From a virus: a stretch of 23,397 nucleotides of DNA. The translations under genes were made by a program, and so were the position numbers. Where the stretch lies: IMG/VR virus record IMGVR_UViG_3300020451_000676, positions 1 through 23,397 of that record; one strand, written 5' to 3'. Numbering within the stretch: the stretch's first letter is position 1; every line of letters starts with the position of its first letter. Under the pieces are notes generated by a model. That model was not told the origin of the DNA, did not search any database, and worked only from the letters and a program-made list of their open reading frames with translations. Shown piece by piece: positions 1 through 8,080 of this stretch.

Positions 1-5
1 ACAAA

Positions 6-3000
6 ATGGCTGATTTTAGATTAGGAAGACTAAAATTCAATTGGAGAGGCGACTGGGTTGCATCTACTGCTTATGTCATCGACGACATTGTAAAGTTTGG
101 TGCGAACACCTTTGTCTGCACAACCAATCACACCTCTACTGCAAATGAAACAACTTGGTATACTACCGATGCGTCGAATTGGCAGGTACATACAGAGGGT
201 ATAAGAAACGTTGGAACTTATAATAGCGGAACATTCTACAAAGTTAACGACGTACTTAAGTATGGTAATACTCAGTACAGAGTAACATCTGGTATTGGCA
301 CAACAGATCCGCTATTGTTTGCTGCTGCAACATATACCGCACAATCCGTAGATTATAATCCTGTAACTGGTGTGATGACAATCGTCATCAACGGTCATGG
401 ATTATCTAACGGAGAAGAAATTAAGATTGCTGACAACTCTATTACATTAACTTGTGATAAAGATGGTCATGCAACTCTCCACAATTATCCAAGACCTACT
501 GACCCGATACACAATCAATGGTTACCTATTTCAAACGTAACCGCAAATAGTTTTGATGTACAGGTTCTAGCAACTGCTCCTTCAACAAACGTAACAGCAC
601 ACTTGTTTGTGTCTGCGGTTGAAGGATCTATTAGTAGAAAAGTCAATACATTTAACGTTACATCCTATACATCAGGATTTAATGGAGAGGGTACATGGGA
701 TGCTGGCATCATCTACGAAACTGGTGACGTTGTAAGTTATGCTGGTAACTCTTATGTTGCTATCACAACAACAACTCAAGGTGTAATTCCTCCAACTGAA
801 CTTCTAAGCCAATGGAACTTCCTATCCGAAGGTATAGATGCTGTTGGTCTTACAACTTATGAAGCTGGTGTAACATATTATAAAGGTCAACTTGTACAAG
901 CAGGTGGTAATGTTTATCGTCACAATGCAACATCATCTCTTAATGTTCACCCAACCAAAGGTTTAACCACTGGTATTGGATCAACACAGGTTGGTATTGC
1001 TAAGACAGCATGGATTCTGTTTAACCAGGGTCTAAGATATGATGGTACATATAGTAATAGTAAAGAATATTATGCAAATGATGTTGTTGAGTATTCATCA
1101 TCATCTTATGTTGGTATTGGTTCAACTGGATGGAAAGGTATCATACCAGGAACCAACGCAGATCTATGGTCTGCACTGTCACTCGGAGATTCTAATGCGG
1201 TTCTAACGCAACCAGGTGACGTTTTAATCAGAGACAATACCTCTCCAGTTAGATTAGGAGCAGGTCAAACAGGTCAAACATTAGGTATCAGTACACTAGG
1301 TATTCCTGCATGGCAGACTAGTGGTAACTCAACTCGTATCTACTATGTTGACCCTGAGAAAGGATCTGATACTTACAATGGTAGTTCTCCTGACATGTCC
1401 TTCAGAACTCTGAAGTATGCATGTGAAAATGCGAGTGCTATTACAAATATTTCAAATTTCGTATACGATAATGTAACTGGTTTATCAACAGTTACAGCAC
1501 CTTCACACGGTATTCTTTATCCTAACGTTACAGTTCGTCTTAACAGTGTTAAGTTTAACTGTTACTCAGGTGGTAGAACTTACTTAGTTAACGCCTTCCA
1601 ATATGATGGTGGTTCTGGTATTGGTACTGTTACTGTTGGTGCAGCGATGACAGGTATCACTGCTGGTGATTCTGTCAGATTAGATAACTTAAAACTAACT
1701 TGCCCAGGTTATTCTGGATTTACAACTGACATTTATCCTGATGGTACAAGACCAAATGGAAACAATTTCACTGTAGGAACAGTTATTACTCCACAGTCAT
1801 TTAACTTTAACGTTGGTGTATCTACATTCCAGCACGTTTATGTCTCTGGTGGTACAGTATTTGTTGGACTTACAACTGCTTACTTCCCAGATACAGTTCT
1901 TGGATCTTACTTTAACATCAACGAAGTTGTTGACAACAATACCTTCACAGTAAACGTTGGTACATCAACAATTACTCACTCTTATGATTCAGAAGGTACA
2001 GTTATTAACTTGTCACCTGCTGTTGTTAGGTTATCTGCTTCTGAATTCGTTGAGCAGACACCGATTGTTGTTCCTCCATTCACATCTGTTGTTGGATCTA
2101 CTCTAAGATCTTCAATGATCAGACCTGCTTCTGGTTTGTCTGGTGACGGTGTAACAGATAACAACCGTAATACTTTATTCCAACTATCTGACTCTACAAC
2201 TATTCAGGGTCTAAACTTCAAAGGAATGGTTGGATTCCAATATGATGCTGATAATCCTGCTCAGTTAGAATACTCCAGTGTTAGAACTGGTGTTGGTTCT
2301 ACTGCTTGTGGTGCTTACTTCGCATTCAACCCTGTATCACCTATCCTGAACAAGTCTCCTTATGTTAAGGATTGTACAGCATTCGGTGAACCTCCAACTG
2401 GTACTGACGCAAGAATTACTGGTGAGGGTGCTGGTGTTGGTGTTCTAATTGACGGTGGTGTTCACGCTACTGGATTCCGAACAATGGTGTTCGACGCATT
2501 CACTAACGTACTAAGTGACGGTGCTGGATTTGTTCTAGACAAGGGTGCTGGTGCTGAGATTGTGTCCTCCTTCACATACTATGCTAAGTGGGGTTACTAT
2601 TCAGGTGGTGGATCAAGAATCCGTGCCGTTGGTGGTAATAACTCTTACGGTGACTATGCTGTTATCTCTTCTGGATTTAACACTACTGAGACTCCAAGAT
2701 CAGCGAGACTCTTTGGTGGTAGATTAGATATGACAACTGGATCTATTACTGGAACAGTTGCTCTTGGTAACACTATGATTGGTGAAACATCTGGTGCTTA
2801 TGCTACATTCATTAATGACCAGACTTCTGCAGATAGGGTTTACTTCAAGTACTATCCTGGCTACGGTGATCCTTCAATCGGTGGTGGTGGTACTGGTATT
2901 GGTACTACAACATTCGTTAAGGGTGAGCAAATTACATTCATCGGTGCTGGTACAACTGGTGCTCTTCAAGTTCAGAACGTTGCTGGATCAGTTAGTGGTC

Positions 3001-4166
3001 AGAAGGGCGTTATTATGGAACTTGACCTAGCAGATCCTAATAACTTACCACTAGTTGGTGACGCAGTTGGATTTACAACTGATGCTGCTGGTATTGGTTC
3101 TGATAGAATTGGTGATGCTCCAAGGTACTATATTGTTAACGCTGTAACTGGATTCCAAACGAACTTCTCACAGAATCGTGGGTCTTCAGGTAACACTGCT
3201 CCTGTAACATATACAGGTCGCTTAACAATTACAATCTCTCCTGAGAAAGGTATTGCTACAAGTGATACACGTCTATCTGGAATTGCAACAGATGGTGTAG
3301 CACTTGCAGATGGTGGTTCATTCCTAGAGTTTAGAAGTAAATTCTCTAACGCACGTCTAACTGGACACGACTTCTTATCAGTTGGTGTTGGTAACAAGAT
3401 TGAAACTAATTACCCAGATGTGAACGAAGCAAACGTCGTTCAAGGTAATGAGACAACAACTTATGGACCAGGTAAGGTATTCTACGTATCTACTGACCAA
3501 GGTGGTAACTTCAGAGTTGGTGACTTGTTCGCAGTTAACCAGTTGACTGGTGCTGCAACATTGGATGCTTCCGCATTCAACCTATCTGGTTTGACAGAAC
3601 TAAGACTGGGTTCATTGGGTGGACAAATTGGTGAAGCGATCTCCGAGTTCTCATCTGATGAGACTATGAGTGGTAACTCCAACAATGCAACTCCAACTGA
3701 ATTCGCAGTTGTTGGTTACATAACTCGTGGAAACATGGGTACTGATCAGATGGTTCCTCCTAAGGGTACTACAGGTCAGCGTCCAGCAACTCCAATTCTT
3801 GGTGGTCTACGTTACAACACAACAATTGCTGCCTTTGAATCTTATAACGGTTCTGCTTGGGTTCCATTAGGTGGACTTCAGAACGTTGATGTCACATCTA
3901 CTTACAGTGCTTCATCATTCCAGTCAGTCTGGTGTAATACAAGTGGTGGTGGATTCACAGTTACTCTACCTGGATCTCCTAACAAGGGTGATACAATTAG
4001 GTTCTTCGACGTTGCTAAGACGTTCGATTCTAACAACCTAACGATTGGTAGAAACGGAAAACCAATTATGGGTGACGCTTCTGACATGACAGTTAACACT
4101 GAGGGTGCTGCATTTGATCTCGTATTCTACGACAACTCCTCAGGTTGGAGAGTCTTCACAGTCTAA
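6..4166 (+). CDS. Large phage fibre/baseplate-type structural protein with CBM-like repeats and beta-helix
   Basis: This 1386-residue protein is probably a virion fibre or baseplate component that contacts the host surface. The first 400 residues hold five repeats of a short beta module with the pattern W/Y...Y..(G/N)DVV.Y....Y (starting near residues 12, 65, 225, 278 and 343), similar to small carbohydrate-binding (CBM5/12-like) modules. A roughly 100-residue domain (about 112-212) interrupts them, and diverged relatives of it occur near 478-640. Near residue 445 a YYVDPEKGSD...TLKYAC segment looks like the start of a pectin-lyase-type right-handed beta-helix, and long Thr/Gly/Val-rich beta sequence follows. 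The last 75 residues form a compact cap shared with the protein at 18086-19984. Codon choice favours AAC and TTC, as in abundant virion proteins. A hairpin and late promoter follow. Virion role is inferred; the exact position in the particle is unknown. Confidence 0.8.
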   Translation: MADFRLGRLKFNWRGDWVASTAYVIDDIVKFGANTFVCTTNHTSTANETTWYTTDASNWQVHTEGIRNVGTYNSGTFYKVNDVLKYGNTQYRVTSGIGTTDPLLFAAATYTAQSVDYNPVTGVMTIVINGHGLSNGEEIKIADNSITLTCDKDGHATLHNYPRPTDPIHNQWLPISNVTANSFDVQVLATAPSTNVTAHLFVSAVEGSISRKVNTFNVTSYTSGFNGEGTWDAGIIYETGDVVSYAGNSYVAITTTTQGVIPPTELLSQWNFLSEGIDAVGLTTYEAGVTYYKGQLVQAGGNVYRHNATSSLNVHPTKGLTTGIGSTQVGIAKTAWILFNQGLRYDGTYSNSKEYYANDVVEYSSSSYVGIGSTGWKGIIPGTNADLWSALSLGDSNAVLTQPGDVLIRDNTSPVRLGAGQTGQTLGISTLGIPAWQTSGNSTRIYYVDPEKGSDTYNGSSPDMSFRTLKYACENASAITNISNFVYDNVTGLSTVTAPSHGILYPNVTVRLNSVKFNCYSGGRTYLVNAFQYDGGSGIGTVTVGAAMTGITAGDSVRLDNLKLTCPGYSGFTTDIYPDGTRPNGNNFTVGTVITPQSFNFNVGVSTFQHVYVSGGTVFVGLTTAYFPDTVLGSYFNINEVVDNNTFTVNVGTSTITHSYDSEGTVINLSPAVVRLSASEFVEQTPIVVPPFTSVVGSTLRSSMIRPASGLSGDGVTDNNRNTLFQLSDSTTIQGLNFKGMVGFQYDADNPAQLEYSSVRTGVGSTACGAYFAFNPVSPILNKSPYVKDCTAFGEPPTGTDARITGEGAGVGVLIDGGVHATGFRTMVFDAFTNVLSDGAGFVLDKGAGAEIVSSFTYYAKWGYYSGGGSRIRAVGGNNSYGDYAVISSGFNTTETPRSARLFGGRLDMTTGSITGTVALGNTMIGETSGAYATFINDQTSADRVYFKYYPGYGDPSIGGGGTGIGTTTFVKGEQITFIGAGTTGALQVQNVAGSVSGQKGVIMELDLADPNNLPLVGDAVGFTTDAAGIGSDRIGDAPRYYIVNAVTGFQTNFSQNRGSSGNTAPVTYTGRLTITISPEKGIATSDTRLSGIATDGVALADGGSFLEFRSKFSNARLTGHDFLSVGVGNKIETNYPDVNEANVVQGNETTTYGPGKVFYVSTDQGGNFRVGDLFAVNQLTGAATLDASAFNLSGLTELRLGSLGGQIGEAISEFSSDETMSGNSNNATPTEFAVVGYITRGNMGTDQMVPPKGTTGQRPATPILGGLRYNTTIAAFESYNGSAWVPLGGLQNVDVTSTYSASSFQSVWCNTSGGGFTVTLPGSPNKGDTIRFFDVAKTFDSNNLTIGRNGKPIMGDASDMTVNTEGAAFDLVFYDNSSGWRVFTV

Positions 4167-4181
4167 TAAAGACAAGACTTT

Positions 4182-4201
4182 AGGGGAACATGGGTTCCCC
4201 T
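4182..4201 (+). terminator. Hairpin after the large fibre gene
   Basis: An 8-bp perfect stem (AGGGGAAC with GTTCCCCT) closes a 4-base loop 15 bases after the stop codon of the large fibre gene. It is followed by TACTTTATAT rather than a clean T-run. It may act as a weak terminator or as a 3' RNA-stabilising hairpin. Confidence 0.6.
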
Positions 4202-4219
4202 TACTTTATATGATGTTCT

Positions 4220-4227
4220 AATAAATA
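4220..4227 (+). promoter_or_regulatory. T4-type late promoter for the Cys-rich gene cluster
   Basis: AATAAATA matches the NATAAATA late promoter core used by T4-like cyanophages (read by gp55-type sigma with gp33/gp45). It lies 20 bases before the ATG of the first Cys-rich gene and just after the hairpin, so the leader would be very short. An AAGGAC ribosome-site-like motif at 4230-4235 lies right beside it. Confidence 0.6.
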
Positions 4228-4247
4228 ATAAGGACTGATCTTAACAA

Positions 4248-5030
4248 ATGGCTACTTACGGAAGTTACAAAAAAATTGTAAATGGGCAGATAATCGATAA
4301 CACGATTCCAAACTCTGCTCTAGCCGCTGGTGCTGGTCTGGCATATAATGTGTTCCATGTATTTGGAGCTCAATGTCATTGCACCACTGGATGTTGCTGT
4401 TTGTGGACAGTTCCAGTTGGCGTAAAGAGGGTTACCTTTGAGCTCTGGGGAGCAGGTGGTAACGGACACGGTGCTTGTTCTTGTAACAGGTGTCATCACT
4501 ATCAAGGTGCTGGAGGAGGATTTTACAATAGTAAAACTATCTCTACTACTGGTGGATGTACTTATACTATTTGCGCTGCGGGTGTTTATCGTTGTCTAAG
4601 TAGAGAGTGTACTGCTTGTAATGGATGCTCTTCTTATATAAATGGTTATAACTTAAGTAACTTCTGTGCTATAGGTGGAGGACAAGGAAGATCAAATACT
4701 TCTTGGGATACTGCTTGTAACTCTGATTGGGAATGTTGCATAAGTCCTACTGCAAACAACGGTGATTTTGGAATGGGTAATCACAGAGGACATTGGGGTG
4801 GAACAGTATTCTGCCACTGTAACTGGGTTACAACATGTACAACTAGCGCACCATTCCTTGCTGGTGGATCAGGTATGTCTCAATCACAGGTTGTCTGTTG
4901 GATGAGATGTGGTGATTTCTACGCTCCATATGGAGTTGGTGGACAAGGTGCTATGACTACCTATTGTGAACGCTGTTGCGGTCAAGGTGGTACTGGTGGC
5001 AGTGGAGTTGTTAAAGTTACATACACATAA
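4248..5030 (+). CDS. Cysteine-rich, glycine-rich fibre-tip-like protein, copy 1
   Basis: This is the first of three tandem paralogues, 260 residues with 26 cysteines by my count. The start M-A-x-Y-x-SYKKI followed by a short N-terminal linker is shared by all three. Conserved landmarks are GCCCLW (residues 49-54), a W-GAGGNG segment, CSCNRC, CAAGVYRC.SREC..C.GC, NLSNFCAIGG, a W.RCG segment, and a C-terminal YCERCCGQGGTGG ending in VVKVTY. The Gly-rich runs and the terminal GGTGG-x-G-VVK motif resemble glycine-rich fibre adhesins such as the distal tips of T4-like tail fibres. I see no signal peptide or membrane segment. Most likely a virion surface protein that folds with disulfides or bound metal; this is inference. 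The start is fixed by the paralogue N-termini and an AAGGAC motif 12 bases upstream. Confidence 0.75.
   Translation: MATYGSYKKIVNGQIIDNTIPNSALAAGAGLAYNVFHVFGAQCHCTTGCCCLWTVPVGVKRVTFELWGAGGNGHGACSCNRCHHYQGAGGGFYNSKTISTTGGCTYTICAAGVYRCLSRECTACNGCSSYINGYNLSNFCAIGGGQGRSNTSWDTACNSDWECCISPTANNGDFGMGNHRGHWGGTVFCHCNWVTTCTTSAPFLAGGSGMSQSQVVCWMRCGDFYAPYGVGGQGAMTTYCERCCGQGGTGGSGVVKVTYT
4962..4999 (+). repeat. 38-bp near-identical repeat, copy 1 (Cys-rich gene 3' end)
   Basis: This segment encodes the YCERCCGQGGTGG motif. It is identical to the copy at 6566-6603 and differs at two silent third positions from the copy at 5772-5809. It could support recombination between the tandem genes. Confidence 0.8.
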
Positions 5031-5045
5031 GGACTAGAAAACACA

Positions 5046-5840
5046 ATGGCAAGTTATTCAAGTTATAAAAAACTAACAGGCGATGAGCTAGCAGATGGTT
5101 CAGTAGATGCTGCTGACTTAACGGTTGCTCTTAATGCTGTGTATGGTGTTAAGTGGTTCTATGGTTCTCCTGGCGCTTGTACTCCAGGTTGCTGCTGTCT
5201 TTGGAGCGTACCAACTGGTGTAAAGAAATTACACATTCAAATGTGGGGTGCTGGAGGAAATGGTACTGGTGCTTGTTCATGTAATAGATGTCATCATTAC
5301 ATGGGTGCTGGTGGTGGATATTATAATACAAAAACTATTGATACTGCTGAGGGATGCCAATACTCAGTTTGTGCTGCTGGTGTTTACCGTTGCTACTCAA
5401 GAGAGTGTACTGGTTGTGAAGGGTGTTCATCTTATGTAAATGGTTTTAACCTATCTAACTTCTGTGCTATTGGGGGTCAGAGAGGTAGAGCAGATACATC
5501 ATGGAACACATTATGTACCTCTCGTTGGTGCTGTTGCCTAAATCCAGGTAACAATGGTGGTGAGTTCATGCAAGGTACTCATACTGGTGGTTGGGATGGT
5601 GCTGAATTTGTTTATGATAGAGGATTCTGTCATTGCTATAACAGAGCACACTATTCTCAAGGTGCTGCATTGATTGGTACTGTATCACAGCAATCTATTA
5701 GAGAGTGTTGGATACGTTGTGGTTGCTGGACTGTACCTTATGGTAACGGTGGGCAAAACGCTATGACTTCATATTGCGAACGCTGCTGCGGTCAAGGTGG
5801 TACTGGTGGCGGTGGACTCGTTAAGATTACATACTTCTAA
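5046..5840 (+). CDS. Cysteine-rich, glycine-rich fibre-tip-like protein, copy 2
   Basis: This is the second tandem paralogue, 264 residues with 26 cysteines by my count. It keeps the same order of motifs as its neighbours: SYKKL start, GCCCLW, WGAGGNG, CSCNRC, CAAGVYRCYSREC, GC..Y.NGFNLSNFCAIGG, W.RCGCW, YCERCCGQGGTGG and a final VKITYF. The region between the NLSNFCAIGG motif and W.RCGCW (about residues 145-225) is the most diverged, as expected for a host-contacting surface on a conserved scaffold. The gene begins 15 bases after the previous stop, with an AAGGACTAGAAA motif in the gap much like the one before copy 3. Function is inferred from composition and context: virion adhesin or fibre-associated protein. 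Confidence 0.75.
   Translation: MASYSSYKKLTGDELADGSVDAADLTVALNAVYGVKWFYGSPGACTPGCCCLWSVPTGVKKLHIQMWGAGGNGTGACSCNRCHHYMGAGGGYYNTKTIDTAEGCQYSVCAAGVYRCYSRECTGCEGCSSYVNGFNLSNFCAIGGQRGRADTSWNTLCTSRWCCCLNPGNNGGEFMQGTHTGGWDGAEFVYDRGFCHCYNRAHYSQGAALIGTVSQQSIRECWIRCGCWTVPYGNGGQNAMTSYCERCCGQGGTGGGGLVKITYF
5772..5809 (+). repeat. 38-bp near-identical repeat, copy 2
   Basis: This copy matches 4962-4999 except for two T-to-C changes at silent positions, within the codons for the YCERCC motif. Confidence 0.8.
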
Positions 5841-5851
5841 AGGACTAAAAA

Positions 5852-6634
5852 ATGGCAGTTTATTCAAGCTATAAAAAAATTGATGGGTCTACTTTACCTG
5901 CTGGTAGTGTTACTGCTGGTAAATTAAATGCCACTGGATTGGATACATGGAATGTTAAATGGGTCTATGGTGATCCTAACCCATGTACTTCAGGTTGCTG
6001 TTGTTTATGGACAGTTCCTGCAGGAGTAGCAAGAATTACTTTTGAAATTTGGGGTGCTGGAGGAAATGGACACGGATCATGCTCATGTAACCGTTGTCAA
6101 ATATATGCAGGTTCCCAAGGTGGGTACTATGCTACAAGAACTATTGATACAGCTCCAGGATGTTCTTATACAGTCTGTGCTGCTGGTGTATACCGTTGTT
6201 ACTCAAGAGAGTGTACGGGGTGTTGTGGATGTATGTCATATGTAAATGGTTTTAACTTATCTAACTTCTGTGCTATTGGTGGTAGAGGTGCTTGTGCTCA
6301 GGGTAACTGGTCATATGCATGCTACTCTAACAATGCTTGCTGCCGAGGTCCTAATGATAACGGAGCAGAATTTGGAATGGGTAACATGCCTGGTGGATTC
6401 TGGAACCCAAGAGGTGTATTCTGTCACTGCCACGGTAGATTTAATATTCCTACTGCTGCACCATTTATTGGTACTAACGTCTTTACAAACCAAAACTTCT
6501 GTTGGGTTCGTTGTGGATGCTGGACTGTACCATACGGACATGGTGGACAGAGTGCTATGACCAACTATTGTGAACGCTGTTGCGGTCAAGGTGGTACTGG
6601 TGGTCCAGGACTTGTTAAGATTACATACGTTTGA
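5852..6634 (+). CDS. Cysteine-rich, glycine-rich fibre-tip-like protein, copy 3
   Basis: This is the third tandem paralogue, 260 residues with 27 cysteines by my count. It has the same N-terminal SYKKI segment and the same Cys framework as copies 1 and 2. The variable region is again between the NLSNFCAIGG motif and W.RCGCW, here with GACAQGNW and ACCRGPNDNG stretches. It starts 11 bases after copy 2 with AAAGGAC 7 bases from the ATG, the best-placed ribosome site of the three. The stop lies just before a terminator-like hairpin, so the three genes form one transcription unit from the late promoter at 4220. The tandem arrangement suggests duplication and divergence of a receptor-contacting protein (inference). 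Confidence 0.75.
   Translation: MAVYSSYKKIDGSTLPAGSVTAGKLNATGLDTWNVKWVYGDPNPCTSGCCCLWTVPAGVARITFEIWGAGGNGHGSCSCNRCQIYAGSQGGYYATRTIDTAPGCSYTVCAAGVYRCYSRECTGCCGCMSYVNGFNLSNFCAIGGRGACAQGNWSYACYSNNACCRGPNDNGAEFGMGNMPGGFWNPRGVFCHCHGRFNIPTAAPFIGTNVFTNQNFCWVRCGCWTVPYGHGGQSAMTNYCERCCGQGGTGGPGLVKITYV
6566..6603 (+). repeat. 38-bp near-identical repeat, copy 3
   Basis: This copy is identical to the repeat at 4962-4999 in the first paralogue, although the flanking codons differ. That fits recent exchange or strong constraint on the YCERCCGQGGTGG motif. Confidence 0.8.
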
Positions 6635-6660
6635 TATAATAATAAAACGTTTGAACTTTA

Positions 6661-6685
6661 GGGTGCGGTCAAACGCATCCTTTTT
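6661..6685 (+). terminator. Rho-independent-type terminator after the Cys-rich genes
   Basis: A 7-bp stem, GGGTGCG with CGCATCC (one G-T pair), closes a 6-base loop GTCAAA and is followed directly by TTTTT. It lies 27 bases after the stop of the third Cys-rich gene. A competing 7-bp stem (CGTTTGA 6648-6654 with TCAAACG 6669-6675) overlaps it. Confidence 0.75.
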
Positions 6686-6697
6686 AATGTCTAATAT

Positions 6698-6705
6698 TAT
6701 AAATA
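6698..6705 (+). promoter_or_regulatory. T4-type late promoter for the chaperone-like gene
   Basis: TATAAATA is an exact match to the T4 late promoter core. It lies just after the terminator and 40 bases before the ATG at 6745. GAAGGAG at 6711-6717 lies rather far from the start. Confidence 0.75.
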
Positions 6706-6744
6706 ATACCGAAGGAGATTACCTGAACAAAATCCGAAACAATT

Positions 6745-7455
6745 ATGGCTACTAACATTAGCGTCGAATACGACCTCCCACTACCAAACGATTACATGGT
6801 AGACCATGCTTTTACCGATGGTAAAACACGTAAATCCACATATGATGGACCTGATAAAATTTGGTTACAGATTGGTGCAGACGGCACAGAAAAAGCTGGA
6901 CCTTTAAACGAAGACGATATATTAGATGGTCGTCCAATGCCCGCTGACGTAGTGGAGTGGAAAGAAATTGATTGTGCAACTAATCCACTTATCTGTCAGT
7001 TAAGAGGTATGCCTATTGATGAGAAAGAAGAAGACTATACTGATAGTGCTACTTGTTCAATCACTCCTGCAGTATCTGGATATCCTCAGTGTACATATGG
7101 AACACCATTGATGCCTGGTGACATCTATGATAGAGATAGTGTTAAAGTTGTAGGTGGTAGCGTTACTATCCAACCATTTACTGCTATTGGTAAGTTACTT
7201 GATAGAGAAACTGATCTTACTTGGGATGATATCAGGAAGCACAGACAGAATGCTCTCCAAGCAACTGATGGTAAGGTTACAGAAGATATGCCAACTGATC
7301 TTAAAGAGAAGTGGAAGACATATCGCCAGAAGTTAAGAGACTTCCCTGCTACAATGGCAGCAGCAAGTGTTACACCTAATGGTGCATACTACATGATGCC
7401 ATTATCACCTGACGATGAGGTTCTTCCAACAAATGGTGGACTAGCTATTAGTTAA
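6745..7455 (+). CDS. Tail-fibre-assembly-chaperone-like phage protein
   Basis: This 236-residue protein probably helps assemble or attach the fibre proteins encoded just upstream. Its C-terminal part (about residues 155-205) reads LTWDDIRKHRQ...LKEKWKTYRQKLRDFP. This fits the pattern R..R...L......W..YRQ.LRD.P, typical of phage tail-fibre assembly chaperones (DUF4376/TAC-like). The following PNGAYYMMPLSPDDE tail is Pro/Asp-rich. The N-terminal half contains an acidic, Tyr/Trp-containing segment (KIWLQIGADGTEKAGPL, DVVEWKEID) and a small Cys cluster (near 77, 84, 104 and 116). It has its own late promoter after a terminator. Assignment rests on the C-terminal pattern and location; it could instead be a virion protein carrying this domain. 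Confidence 0.6.
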   Translation: MATNISVEYDLPLPNDYMVDHAFTDGKTRKSTYDGPDKIWLQIGADGTEKAGPLNEDDILDGRPMPADVVEWKEIDCATNPLICQLRGMPIDEKEEDYTDSATCSITPAVSGYPQCTYGTPLMPGDIYDRDSVKVVGGSVTIQPFTAIGKLLDRETDLTWDDIRKHRQNALQATDGKVTEDMPTDLKEKWKTYRQKLRDFPATMAAASVTPNGAYYMMPLSPDDEVLPTNGGLAIS

Positions 7456-7471
7456 TTGCTTTTACTTTAAC

Positions 7472-8014
7472 ATGAATGAAAAATTTAAGATTTATAAATT
7501 TGATTACATAAAAGAAAACCAAGCAGAGATTATAAAGGTGGCATCTGATTGTCACCGTTCTCTGGTAGAAGACGGATTCGGGGACACAACCTGGAGTTAT
7601 TATCTGTATAATATCTTCAGTGTCACCAGTCCGTCTATTCATTTCTGGAATATTTTTAAGTATTTACGTGGTATTATTAAAGAGAATGTAGAGGATGAGA
7701 GGTGCTGGTTCCAAGCATGGTTAAATTATCATGACCATAATCAGGTTTTAGATTGGCATAATCATTCTGCACCTTGGCATGGTTACATTGCATTAGAACC
7801 ACAGGACACCACAACACAATTTGGTGATTGGGAAGTTAAGAATGAGACAGGTAATATATATTTTGGTAGAGGGAATGTTCGTCATAGAGTGGTGAATGAT
7901 TCCTACTATACAGGTAAGAGACTTACTATTGGGTATGATGTAATACCTGAGAGTACATTTACTAATATTAATGCACGGGCAACCAAACAATATGGTGCTA
8001 TGCCCTTGCTTTAG
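7472..8014 (+). CDS. 2-oxoglutarate/Fe(II)-dependent oxygenase-like protein (first of four)
   Basis: This 180-residue protein looks like a small double-stranded-beta-helix oxygenase, which couples 2-oxoglutarate decarboxylation to hydroxylation of a substrate. Likely Fe ligands are in WHNH (residues 95-98) and RHRV (His138), with Arg150 in KRLTIGYDV as the expected 2-oxoglutarate carboxylate binder. The strand between them (GYIALEP...GNIYFGRGNVRH) has the usual DSBH alternation. It lies between the chaperone-like gene (16-base gap) and the late promoter of the sugar operon, so it may be cotranscribed with the chaperone gene. No good ribosome site precedes the ATG. Substrate unknown: free metabolite, sugar, or a residue of a virion protein. 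Confidence 0.65.
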   Translation: MNEKFKIYKFDYIKENQAEIIKVASDCHRSLVEDGFGDTTWSYYLYNIFSVTSPSIHFWNIFKYLRGIIKENVEDERCWFQAWLNYHDHNQVLDWHNHSAPWHGYIALEPQDTTTQFGDWEVKNETGNIYFGRGNVRHRVVNDSYYTGKRLTIGYDVIPESTFTNINARATKQYGAMPLL

Positions 8015-8039
8015 TTGACAAAATACCCTATAATAAGGG

Positions 8040-8047
8040 GATAAATA
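8040..8047 (+). promoter_or_regulatory. T4-type late promoter of the sugar-tailoring operon
   Basis: GATAAATA matches the NATAAATA late core and lies 34 bases before the GT9 ATG at 8081. It is the only recognisable promoter I found for the 9-kb run of + strand genes ending at 17244, which would make this operon a late one. Confidence 0.6.
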
Positions 8048-8080
8048 AAGAAGAGATTATTATTCTTTGGAGTATATGCA

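Noticed and set aside
3128-3397. Minus-strand open frames inside the large fibre gene (also 1982-2164, 3482-3685 and 3902-4099).
   Set aside because: They lie opposite a strongly coding frame, lack ribosome sites, and their composition is what the opposite strand of a Gly/Thr/Val-rich repeat gives.
6246-6560. 104-codon + strand frame within the third Cys-rich gene, and similar frames in the other two.
   Set aside because: They are out-of-frame shadows of the conserved Cys-rich coding frame, with no ribosome site and no recognisable product.
8015-8034. TTGACA and TATAAT boxes before the GT9 gene, looking like a sigma70 promoter.
   Set aside because: The two boxes are only 8 bases apart rather than about 17, so they cannot act together. 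The late promoter at 8040-8047 is the better candidate.
8025-8040. CCCT...AGGG inverted repeat after the first oxygenase gene as a terminator.
   Set aside because: The stem is only 4 bp and no T-run follows.
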